From contig JAPDDQ010000007.1 of NCBI GenBank assembly GCA_027587225.1, positions 124,001-188,000 on the forward strand: DNA of 64,000 nt, written 5' to 3'. The notes under the pieces are model-generated. The model made no database searches, was not told where the DNA came from, and was given only the letters and a program-made list of their open reading frames with translations. Shown piece after piece: positions 55,869 to 64,000 of this stretch; positions within the stretch are counted from its first letter, which is position 1, and each line of letters starts with the position of its first letter. A program made the translations under genes and the position numbers. The DNA comes from Solirubrobacter taibaiensis (GTDB lineage: Bacteria; Actinomycetota; Thermoleophilia; Solirubrobacterales; Solirubrobacteraceae).

Positions 55869-57150
55869 GCGCGTCGTCGACGCCTTCCTCAGCCACGCGT
55901 ACAAGGCGCCGGCGGCCAACCTCTTCGCGTACGACCTCAACGAGGCGGCGGCGACGATCGCGTTCCGCGTGGACCGTGGGATCACCTCCACCAGCACGAC
56001 GCGGCTGGAGCGGATGATCCGCGACGCGGACGCGTTCGTCGGCTTCTGGTCGCTGGACGATGCGGTGGCGTCCGGCCGTGAGGCGCGCCTCAAGCACTCG
56101 CGCTACTTCCGGCTGGAACTGGACATGGCGCTCCGGGCGCGCAAGCCCGGGATCGTGTTCGCCGACCGCCGCTACAGCGGCCTGGTCCGCACACCGGAGC
56201 TCGCGCTCGTGCGCTTCGATCCGCAGGAGGCCGCGCTCGGCCGCGACGCTCCGGGCTTCCGGCGCCTGTGCGGGGACGTCGAGAAGGTGTGGGCCGACTT
56301 CGCGCCTCCGCCGCGCCGCGAGTACGACGAGCGCCGCGTCGGCCTGCTGGTCCCGGACGCGGCGGTCGAGGCGGCGCGCGAGACGGTCGAGGAGGCCGGC
56401 TGCGATCCGGTCGTGCTGCCGCATCAGCTCAGCCCGGCGGCGCTCGCGGAGCTGCGGCGCTGTGACTGGGTGGTCGTCGACATCGCCGAGCCCACGCTCG
56501 CGCCGCTCGCCGCGTATCTGCACGGGCAGGCCATCCCGCTGCTGCGCCTGAGTGGACCGGGCGGCACGCCGTCGGAGGCGACCGCCGACGCGTTGTTCGG
56601 CGACCTCACCGTCGGCTACCGCAAGGACGTGACCGCGTGGACGACGCCGGACGACCTGCGCACGGGACTCCTCGCCCGCCTGGAGCTGATTCTCCAGGAC
56701 GCGACCCTGATCGGCGACCGCGACGGTGCGCGCGCCTACTTCAGCGAGGCCGCCCTGCGCAAGGAGGCGGTGTTCGTGAGCTACGCGAACCCGGACCGGG
56801 AGGTCGCCGCCGAGTTCGTGGCCCTCCTCAAGGGCCGCTTCGCCGAGGTCTTCGACTACCGCGACGGCGACAGCATCCCGGCCGGTGAGAACTGGCTGCG
56901 GCAGGTGCACGAGAGCCTCGCGCGCACCGCGGTCGGCGTCGTGCTGTTCTCGGAGAGCTACAACACCCGCGAGTACTGCCTGCACGAGGCGGAACGGCTC
57001 GCCAAGCTGCACATCGGCGGCGACGCCAAGGTCTTCCCGGTGCGACTCGACGACGCGAAGGTCCCCGAGGTCCTCTCGGACATCGAGTACCTGCGGCTCA
57101 ACGAGCTCGGTGTGCCGGGCACCGTGGACCGCATCCTCGACCGCCTATGA
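55837..57150 (+). CDS. TIR domain protein with N-terminal TIR-like and SLOG/NDT-like regions
   Basis: 437 residues. C-terminal TIR domain (309-435): EAVFVSYANPDREVAAEFVA, then VFDYRDGDSIPAGENWLRQV, and FSESYNTREYCLHEAERLAK, where Glu384 is in the position of the NADase glutamate. The N-terminal part (14-115) starts DAFLSHAYK and has RLERMIRDADAFVGFWS and SRYFRLELDMAL, resembling a second, diverged TIR-like fold. The middle (167-240) has RRVGLLVPDA and RRCDWVVVDIAEP, like a nucleoside-binding Rossmann unit. The ATG inside the SLOG gene is preceded by AAGGAG. TIR enzymes make signals such as cyclic ADP-ribose variants; the SLOG-TM protein would be the receiver (inference). Confidence 0.8.
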   Translation: MSSTPVPSSPERVVDAFLSHAYKAPAANLFAYDLNEAAATIAFRVDRGITSTSTTRLERMIRDADAFVGFWSLDDAVASGREARLKHSRYFRLELDMALRARKPGIVFADRRYSGLVRTPELALVRFDPQEAALGRDAPGFRRLCGDVEKVWADFAPPPRREYDERRVGLLVPDAAVEAARETVEEAGCDPVVLPHQLSPAALAELRRCDWVVVDIAEPTLAPLAAYLHGQAIPLLRLSGPGGTPSEATADALFGDLTVGYRKDVTAWTTPDDLRTGLLARLELILQDATLIGDRDGARAYFSEAALRKEAVFVSYANPDREVAAEFVALLKGRFAEVFDYRDGDSIPAGENWLRQVHESLARTAVGVVLFSESYNTREYCLHEAERLAKLHIGGDAKVFPVRLDDAKVPEVLSDIEYLRLNELGVPGTVDRILDRL

Positions 57151-57798
57151 CGCGCGCAGCATCGTCAGCACCGCCATCACGCGGCGGTGCTGGAGCGGCT
57201 CGTCACCGAGCCCGAGCTTGCTGAACACGCCCGTGACGTGCTTCTCCACAGCCGCGGGCGTCACGCCGAGCGCGGATGCGATTCCGTGGTTGGAGTTCCC
57301 CTCCGCCATCAGCGCCAGCACGGTGCGCTCGCGCGCGGTGAGGTCGTCGATCGGCGAGTCCCGTCGGCGCCGCGACACCATGCGCTGCACCACCTCGGGG
57401 TCCAGAGCCGAGCCGCCGTCCGCCACCCGCCGCACCGACTCCAGGAACGAGTCCACGTCCCCGATCCGCGACTTCAGCAGGTAGCCGACACCCTTGGCGT
57501 CCTCGCCGATCAGGTCCAGCGGGTAGCGCTCCTCCAGGAAGTTCGAGAGCACGAGCACCGCCGTCTCCGGGAACGCGTGCCGGACCTCGATCGCGGCCCG
57601 TAACCCGTCGTCGGTGCCGGTCGGCGGCATCTGCACGTCGGTGATCGCGACGTCCGGGCGGTGCTCCGCGACGGCGTCCACCACCTCGTCCGCACGAGCC
57701 ACGGTCGCGACCACCTCGATGCCGGCGTCCTCGAGCAGCCGCGCGAGCCCTGCGCTCAGCAGCACCTCGTCGTCGGCCAACAACACGCGCAACGCCAT
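57145..57798 (-). CDS. LuxR/NarL family response regulator
   Basis: 217 residues from ATG 57798. Receiver domain (1-120): ALRVLLADDEVLLSAGLARL, phosphoacceptor Asp54 in VAITDVQMP, LVLSNF and the conserved lysine in GYLLKSRIG. The C-terminal LuxR helix-turn-helix (about 150-212) reads LTARERTVLALMAEGNSNHG and VTPAAVEKHVTGVFSKLGL. It is the natural partner of the HisKA_3 kinase at 53745-54797. Its stop overlaps the TIR gene stop by 6 bp in convergent orientation, so kinase and regulator bracket the SLOG-TIR pair. Target promoters are unknown. Confidence 0.92.
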   Translation of the reverse strand: MALRVLLADDEVLLSAGLARLLEDAGIEVVATVARADEVVDAVAEHRPDVAITDVQMPPTGTDDGLRAAIEVRHAFPETAVLVLSNFLEERYPLDLIGEDAKGVGYLLKSRIGDVDSFLESVRRVADGGSALDPEVVQRMVSRRRRDSPIDDLTARERTVLALMAEGNSNHGIASALGVTPAAVEKHVTGVFSKLGLGDEPLQHRRVMAVLTMLRAS

Positions 57799-57875
57799 GG
57801 GTGCATGATGGTGCACGCGCGTCCACCCCTTAGGTGGAGCCGTCATCTCATCTGCGGCGGCCAGCCTGGAAGTCG

Positions 57876-59162
57876 ATGTTCAAGACCTTCTCCGCCGTGG
57901 CCGTGACGCTCGTCGCCGCCGCGGCCGCGGCACCCGCTGCGTTCGCGTGGTCGCCGCCCACCGCCCTCTCCTCCGCCGAGGAGAGCAACCCGCTGGCCCA
58001 GGCGGCCTTCGACGGCAGCGTCCTCTCCGGCTGGCTGACGCCACAGGCCACGTTGTCCAAAGGGCTCGGCCCGCTGCGGCCACTGACCGCCGCCGACCCG
58101 TACGAGACGGTGTGGGCGTCCGCGCTCGACGCTGCCGGCAATGCCGCCGTGCTCTCGCTGCGCAAGCACAAGCCCGTCCAGCGGGTCCGCGCCACGCTCG
58201 TGGCCGCCGACGGCACGCGCGGGCGCACCTACACGATCTCTGACAACACGCACAGCGCCGCGCAGCCGCACCTCGCGGTCGCGCCCGACGGCACCGCGGT
58301 GGCCGCGTGGCAGTGGCACGATCCCGCGGGCTGGCGGGTGCAGGCCGCGATCCGCCGTCCGGGCGCGAGCCGCTTCGACAAGCCGCAGAACGTCTCGCCG
58401 CCCGCGGACGCGCGGCTGCGGCCGTCGATCACCGTCGCCGCGGGTGAGGGCGGGCGCGCCGCGCTCAGCTGGCAGGTCCAGACCGGCCAGGACGCCCCGC
58501 TCCACGTCGTCTCGGCGACCGACGCGACGTTCGGCGCCGACCAGGTGCTCCCCGGCGGCGGGCGCTGGGCGGACGTCTCCATGGCGGTCGCGCCCGACGG
58601 CGCGGTCACGGTCGCCTACCTCGGGATCGCGAGTGGGCCCGTCGGCCTGCGCGTGGCGTCCGGCACCGCGGGCGCGCCACTCGGCGATCCGGTGCTGCTG
58701 TCCCAGGGCGGGAAGGGCACCAGTTCCGGCCCGCAGTCCGCGGTGGCCATCAGCGCCGACGGCACGACCACCGTCGCCTGGGCCAAGCCGGGTGACCGCT
58801 ACGAGGACGGCGGCGTGCTCGAGGTCTACACCCGCGCTCCGGGCGCGCCGGCGTTCGGTGCCCCGCAGACGCTCGCCGAGGCCGCATCGGGCATCGTCGC
58901 CGCGGGCGGACCGGGCTCATCCGCCGCGGTCGCATGGATGACGGGCGCCGACCGCGCCGGCCGCCTGCACTGGCGCGTGAACGCCGCGCTCCGCACCGGC
59001 AGCGCCTTCGACGCGCCGCAGCAGCTCTCCGACGACACCCGCAACGCCCTGTGGCCGACCATCGCCATGACCCCGTCGGGCAAGACGGTCGCGGCGTGGG
59101 TGACGAACACGAGCGGCGGCGGCTCCGGGCAACCTACCGTCAGCGTGAACCCCGCCGGTTAG
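57876..59162 (+). CDS. Secreted beta-propeller-like protein
   Basis: 428 residues from ATG 57876, which begins a signal peptide (MFKTFSAVAVTLVAAAAAAP); a GTG at 57834 would add 14 residues. The mature part has repeated units of about 45-60 residues, each with a V-A-P-D-G-T/A-x-V/T-x-A-W/Y pattern: LAVAPDGTAVAAWQW, AVAPDGAVTVAYLG, AISADGTTTVAWAK, AMTPSGKTVAAWV. This suggests a beta-propeller. No catalytic motif; function unknown. The next secreted-protein gene follows after 13 bp. Confidence 0.75.
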   Translation: MFKTFSAVAVTLVAAAAAAPAAFAWSPPTALSSAEESNPLAQAAFDGSVLSGWLTPQATLSKGLGPLRPLTAADPYETVWASALDAAGNAAVLSLRKHKPVQRVRATLVAADGTRGRTYTISDNTHSAAQPHLAVAPDGTAVAAWQWHDPAGWRVQAAIRRPGASRFDKPQNVSPPADARLRPSITVAAGEGGRAALSWQVQTGQDAPLHVVSATDATFGADQVLPGGGRWADVSMAVAPDGAVTVAYLGIASGPVGLRVASGTAGAPLGDPVLLSQGGKGTSSGPQSAVAISADGTTTVAWAKPGDRYEDGGVLEVYTRAPGAPAFGAPQTLAEAASGIVAAGGPGSSAAVAWMTGADRAGRLHWRVNAALRTGSAFDAPQQLSDDTRNALWPTIAMTPSGKTVAAWVTNTSGGGSGQPTVSVNPAG

Positions 59163-59163
59163 G

Positions 59164-59169
59164 TACGGT
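59164..59169 (+). promoter_or_regulatory. -10-like hexamer TACGGT before the propeller/FN3 gene
   Basis: TACGGT, six bases (CGGCTG), then ATG at 59176, with no ribosome binding site. It begins 2 bp after the stop codon of the upstream gene. Confidence 0.4.
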
Positions 59170-59175
59170 CGGCTG

Positions 59176-60780
59176 ATGCTGCGCCGGACACTTCTCGCCT
59201 TCGCTCTCACCGTGCTCACATTCCCGGCCGCGGCCGGCGCGGCCGTCATCCAGGACTTCGGGGATTTCAGGTCGGCGACGAACGGGATCGCGCTCGGCCC
59301 CGACGGGAACTTCTGGGTGGCGGAGGAGAACTCGACCACGGTGGCGCGGATGACCCCCGCCGGCGCGATCGTCGACCGCGTCGAGGTTGGGTTCGGTGCG
59401 ACGTCGGTGGCCGCGGGCCCGGATGGGACCGTGTGGGTGTCGGTCACCGGTTCGAACCAACTTGCGCGCATCACCGTGGCGACGTTGGCGGTACAGCCGA
59501 TCGTGATGTCCGCAGGCTGCCCCCCGGTCGCGATCGCCGACGGCGGGAACGGGCGGATGTACTTTTCACAACCCGGATCGTGCGGTGGATTCGACAACCA
59601 GATCGCGTCGATCGCCGCGTCCGGCGCCGGCGCCCAGGTGCGCCAGGCGGCGAGTGGACCGATCTTCGACCTCGCCGTGGTGAACGGGAAGATCTTCGCG
59701 CCGATCTACGACGGCGACGTCGTTCGCCGCTATGGGCCGGGTATCGCTCCCGGGTTCGTCCTTGGGCCGCCCGAGGCGTCGATCGCCGCCACCGGCAATC
59801 CGGACGGCATCACGGCGGACAGCGTCGGGAACGTCTGGGTCTCACTGAACGCCGCGAACGGTGTCGCCCGCTTCCCGGCCGGCCAGGCCAGTGGCGTCGC
59901 GCAGTCGCTGCCGGCGGTCGGCGGCACGCTGGGCGGGTCGTTCGGCATCGTCGCCACCGAGTCCGGCGTATGGGTCGCGGGCAAGGACAGCAAGAACCTC
60001 GCCCGCATCTCCGCCGACGGCAAGTACAAGTTCTTCGATGTGGGGGGTGACCCGTTCGACATCGCGAAGGGCCTCGACGGTGACGTCTACTTCACGGATC
60101 GCACTTCGACGCGCGTCCGGCGCCTGATCAGCAGCGCCCCGCGGATCACGGGCGGCGCCGGCGTGGCGACGGCCACCACGAGCGCCAACGTCTCCGCGTC
60201 GATCGACGCCCGCGGCAATCCCACCACGGTCACCTTCGAGTACGGACCGACGACCGCGTACGGCGCGGCGGTCACGGTTCCGGCCAACGGGGTCGGCCCG
60301 TTCCCGATCGGCGCGACCCTCACCGGGCTCGCGCCGGGGACGACGTACCACTTCCGCGTGCGGGCGATCAACGAGGAGGGCGAGGCCGCGCCGGGCGGCG
60401 ACCTGACGTTCGCGACGCCCGCCGCGCCCGTGCCCACGCCGACGCTCAAGGCCCGCGCGAACTTCAGCTGGGGCTTCACCGGCTCCCGCACCGTGCTCAC
60501 GCGCATCCGGATCACCGATCTCAGCGGCGGCGAGACAATCAAGATCACCTGCTCGGGCAAGCGCAAGGGCTGCCCGCTGAAGTCCAAGACCTACAAGAAC
60601 GTCAAGAAGGGCACGCGCACGCTCACGGCGCTCTTCGGCAAGAAGAAGAAGCTCAAGACGGGCGCGAAGATCGTGGTCACCATCACCAAACCCGGCGCGA
60701 TCGGGTCGACGGCGACGGTCACGATCGGCAAGCGCAAGAAGGACCCGAAGATCGTGCGCAAGACGGTCAAACCCGCCTAG
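59176..60780 (+). CDS. Secreted protein: lyase/NHL-like beta-propeller, fibronectin III domain, Lys-rich tail
   Basis: 534 residues. Signal peptide (MLRRTLLAFALTVLTFPAAAGA). A beta-propeller (about 23-315) has Vgb/SMP-30-like blades: GIALGPDGNFWVAEENSTTV, SVAAGPDGTVWVSVTGSN, GITADSVGNVWVSLNAANGV. A fibronectin III-like domain (about 325-415) has VTFEYGPTTAYG and LAPGTTYHFRVRAINEEGE. A C-terminal lysine-rich beta domain (about 425-534) has CSGKRKGC and many KK pairs, like the end of the protein at 2-688. It is probably cell-surface or extracellular; the ligand is unknown. It overlaps the convergent DUF4184 gene by 14 bp. Confidence 0.82.
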   Translation: MLRRTLLAFALTVLTFPAAAGAAVIQDFGDFRSATNGIALGPDGNFWVAEENSTTVARMTPAGAIVDRVEVGFGATSVAAGPDGTVWVSVTGSNQLARITVATLAVQPIVMSAGCPPVAIADGGNGRMYFSQPGSCGGFDNQIASIAASGAGAQVRQAASGPIFDLAVVNGKIFAPIYDGDVVRRYGPGIAPGFVLGPPEASIAATGNPDGITADSVGNVWVSLNAANGVARFPAGQASGVAQSLPAVGGTLGGSFGIVATESGVWVAGKDSKNLARISADGKYKFFDVGGDPFDIAKGLDGDVYFTDRTSTRVRRLISSAPRITGGAGVATATTSANVSASIDARGNPTTVTFEYGPTTAYGAAVTVPANGVGPFPIGATLTGLAPGTTYHFRVRAINEEGEAAPGGDLTFATPAAPVPTPTLKARANFSWGFTGSRTVLTRIRITDLSGGETIKITCSGKRKGCPLKSKTYKNVKKGTRTLTALFGKKKKLKTGAKIVVTITKPGAIGSTATVTIGKRKKDPKIVRKTVKPA

Positions 60781-61384
60781 CCCACCACACCGCCACGTAG
60801 GCCGCGAGCGCGATCGTCACGGCGACGATCGCGCCCTTCGCCGCTCCCGACAGCACGAGTTCGGCGGTGAACTCGTCGAGGCGGGCGACCCCAGCCGCCG
60901 CACCGACAGCGGCCACGACGGGAATGGCGAACAGGCGCCGGTCGAGCTGCTCCGGCCGGCGCTGCCAGAGAAAGACCACGACGACGGTCAGGCCGAACGC
61001 GGTGCTGAGGTGCTGGACCAGGCGCGTCCAAGTCAGCTCGTCCCACACGAGGTGCGTGGCGATCCCCAGCAGCAACGAGACCGCGATCCACCCGACGTTC
61101 TCGCGCGCGACGGGCTTGCCGGTCAGCGGCCGGCACACCAAGAGCCATGCGAGATACAGCACCAGTGCCGCGGGCAGGTCGACCGTCAGCACGCCGGCGA
61201 GCGAATGCGACGTGGTGCCGTTCAGAAACGGCTCGTACCAGGCCTGTGCGCTGTTCGGGATGCCGAGGTCGACCAGGAAGTACGGCACATCGGGCGCCAT
61301 CGACCCGGCGACGAGGGCGGCGCCGACCAGCGGCCCCCGCCGCAGCGGCAAGACCGCTGCGGGGTGAGCCAACGTGAAGGGCAC
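60767..61384 (-). CDS. DUF4184 family membrane protein
   Basis: 205 residues starting PFTLAHPAAVLPLRRGP, then GSMAPDVPYFL, the conserved N-terminus of DUF4184 proteins, with later VSLLLGIATHLVWDELTW and five or so hydrophobic segments. The histidine/aspartate pattern (AHPA, APD, THLVWDE) resembles the metal-binding core of YdjM-like membrane hydrolases. Function unknown. The GTG start lies directly after the carboxyltransferase stop, so it is read from the same transcript. Confidence 0.85.
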   Translation of the reverse strand: MPFTLAHPAAVLPLRRGPLVGAALVAGSMAPDVPYFLVDLGIPNSAQAWYEPFLNGTTSHSLAGVLTVDLPAALVLYLAWLLVCRPLTGKPVARENVGWIAVSLLLGIATHLVWDELTWTRLVQHLSTAFGLTVVVVFLWQRRPEQLDRRLFAIPVVAAVGAAAGVARLDEFTAELVLSGAAKGAIVAVTIALAAYVAVWWARRV

Positions 61385-62952
<1,568 letters not shown>

Positions 62953-62953
<1 letters not shown>

Positions 62954-64000
62954 TACCGCCGGACTCTAACGACCAGCTTCCAGGTCTCCTTCGCCGCGTC
63001 CTTCACGGTGACCCGGTAGCCGGCCTTCGTGCGCTTGCCGATCTTGACCGAGCGGATCTTCGCGCCGTCGCGCCCGGGCTTGGCCGTGGCCCGCAGCTTC
63101 CCGCTCTTGCGCTTGAGCGTGACGGTCGGCGCGCAGCCCACGATCTTCGGCTTCACCGACACGTTCGCGACCCGGCCGTTGTGCCCCGTGAACTTGCCGA
63201 TCACGACCTGGCGCGCGCCGCGGCACGCGTCCTTGTTCAGGCGCAGCGGCGAATAGGTCCCGCCCGTGAACGTCAGCTCGAACTTCTCGAGCGGCACGTC
63301 CGGGATGCCGGCGAACGAGTTGGCGATCCGCGCGCCCGCGCCGGACGGGGGCGTGACCTTGCCGAACAGCGGCAACGACACCGCGCCGGTCAGCTGTAGC
63401 GCCAATCCCGGCAGCTCGCCGGGCGCGGGAACGGCGAGCGTCACCGGGCTCTTAAGCGAGCCGGGAAGCAGCGGCGTCGTGGCCACGGCGGTGCCGATCA
63501 CGGACGTCTTGGCGCACGTGCCGCTCTGGAACTGCGCCGGCGCGCACGCCTTGCTGAGCTTCTTCAGATCCAGCCCGAGCATCGGCGGGAGCGCGACGTC
63601 CGCGATCGCGGTCGAGCCCTGGCCCTCCGGCACCGTGATCACGGCCTTCAGCGGCGGGAACGAGCCCGCCTTGGTCTTTCCGCGCGCGCCGAGCGTCGCT
63701 TCGAGTTTGGGCGAGAACTTCAACCCCGCGCAGTCGGTCGCGGCGTACGGCGCGGACACCGTCGCGACCGTCCCGCCGACGCCGGTCAGCGTCGCGCGGA
63801 CGGCCTGCTCGGCGCAGCTCGACGCGTTGAGGATGAAGCCGGGCCGGTCCAGCGTGAGCGTGAACGAGCGGATCGACACCGGCACGCCGCCGATCAGGCG
63901 CGGCAGCGGCGACGTCTGCACCGTCAGGCCGCCGTCCGGGCGCAGCTTGATCGACGCCATCACGGTCACCGTGCCGAGGTCGACGGGGCCGACCTTGCCC
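62953..64000 (-). CDS. Repetitive secreted/surface protein, 5' end outside window
   Basis: The frame is open to the window edge, so the N-terminus is missing; about 348 residues are present. One long beta-rich repeat starts KVGPVDLGTVTVMASIKLRP and has SFTLTLDRPGFILNASSCAE, a pattern found repeatedly in large secreted proteins of Thermoleophilia. Eight cysteines occur in pairs (SSCAE ... TDCAG, KACAP ... GTCAK). The last 90 residues are lysine/arginine-rich (VTLKRKSGKLRATAKPGRDG), as in other secreted proteins here. Its stop overlaps the carboxyltransferase start by one base. Function unknown. Confidence 0.75.

Noticed and set aside
53745..57798. Assigning the TIR gene pair to a named Thoeris type
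   Set aside because: Known types use SIR2-SLOG or TM-Macro receivers; the SLOG-like plus four-TM receiver here fits neither, so only 'Thoeris-like' is justified.

Overview
The window is a 64 kb piece of a very GC-rich actinobacterial chromosome. Several things point to the class Thermoleophilia (Solirubrobacter-like): secreted proteins ending in lysine-rich beta domains, a surface protein of the type common in that class (62953-64000), an actinobacterial acyl-CoA carboxylase with biotin carboxylase and carboxyltransferase on separate chains, and dense genes with 1-10 bp stop/start overlaps. The lineage is inferred from protein style, not from a marker gene. No rRNA, tRNA, CRISPR array, phage or complete insertion sequence was seen.

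Layout. 2-5.4 kb: end of a secreted FG-GAP protein, a DrrAB-type ABC exporter, gpsA, an ATP-dependent DNA ligase and a small repeat element. 5.5-10.5 kb: two LysR regulators, a DtxR-type metalloregulator, thioredoxin, a GH3 glycosidase. 10.5-14.1 kb: HAD hydrolase, Ca2+/H+ antiporter, and a GAF-SpoIIE-HATPase switch protein with its STAS partner. 14.1-17.2 kb: AraC regulator, drug-type MFS pump and its divergent MarR regulator, VOC protein. 17.3-25.7 kb: secreted protein, GT-C-like membrane protein, kynureninase with an alpha/beta hydrolase and an aminotransferase, divergent PLP decarboxylase, delta-60-repeat protein. 25.7-30.5 kb: sucD-sucC downstream of SPFH and NfeD genes, HAD and MBL hydrolases. 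30.5-38.8 kb: EamA exporter, SIS-domain protein, MocR regulator, collagen-like secreted protein, large LuxR-type ATPase regulator, MFS. 38.8-46.1 kb: an inverted-repeat element, a ClpB-like ATPase fused to a release-factor-like body, M20 peptidase, biotin carboxylase, histidine phosphatase, small carboxylase-epsilon-like protein. 46.1-48.2 kb: metallophosphoesterase and a small membrane protein. 48.2-53.6 kb: a five-gene Nit1C-type nitrilase cluster. 53.7-57.8 kb: histidine kinase, SLOG-like four-TM protein, TIR protein and a convergent response regulator. 57.9-64 kb: secreted proteins, DUF4184 protein, carboxyltransferase beta and a truncated surface protein.

Three loci deserve most attention. 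(1) The SLOG-TM plus TIR gene pair (54810-57150), bracketed by a two-component system, looks like an uncharacterised Thoeris-like nucleotide-signalling defence system. (2) The 989-residue ClpB-like protein (39182-42151) has a degraded first ATPase site, an intact second one, and a C-terminal RF2-like body lacking the GGQ domain; it could couple unfolding to ribosomes. (3) The Nit1C cluster is compacted by two gene fusions and encodes a nitrilase-superfamily enzyme with an unusual cysteine motif. In addition, AT-rich perfect palindromes sit in frame inside at least two genes, with a shorter related one in a third. Many start codons follow a -10-like hexamer at 6-8 bp, which suggests widespread leaderless transcription.
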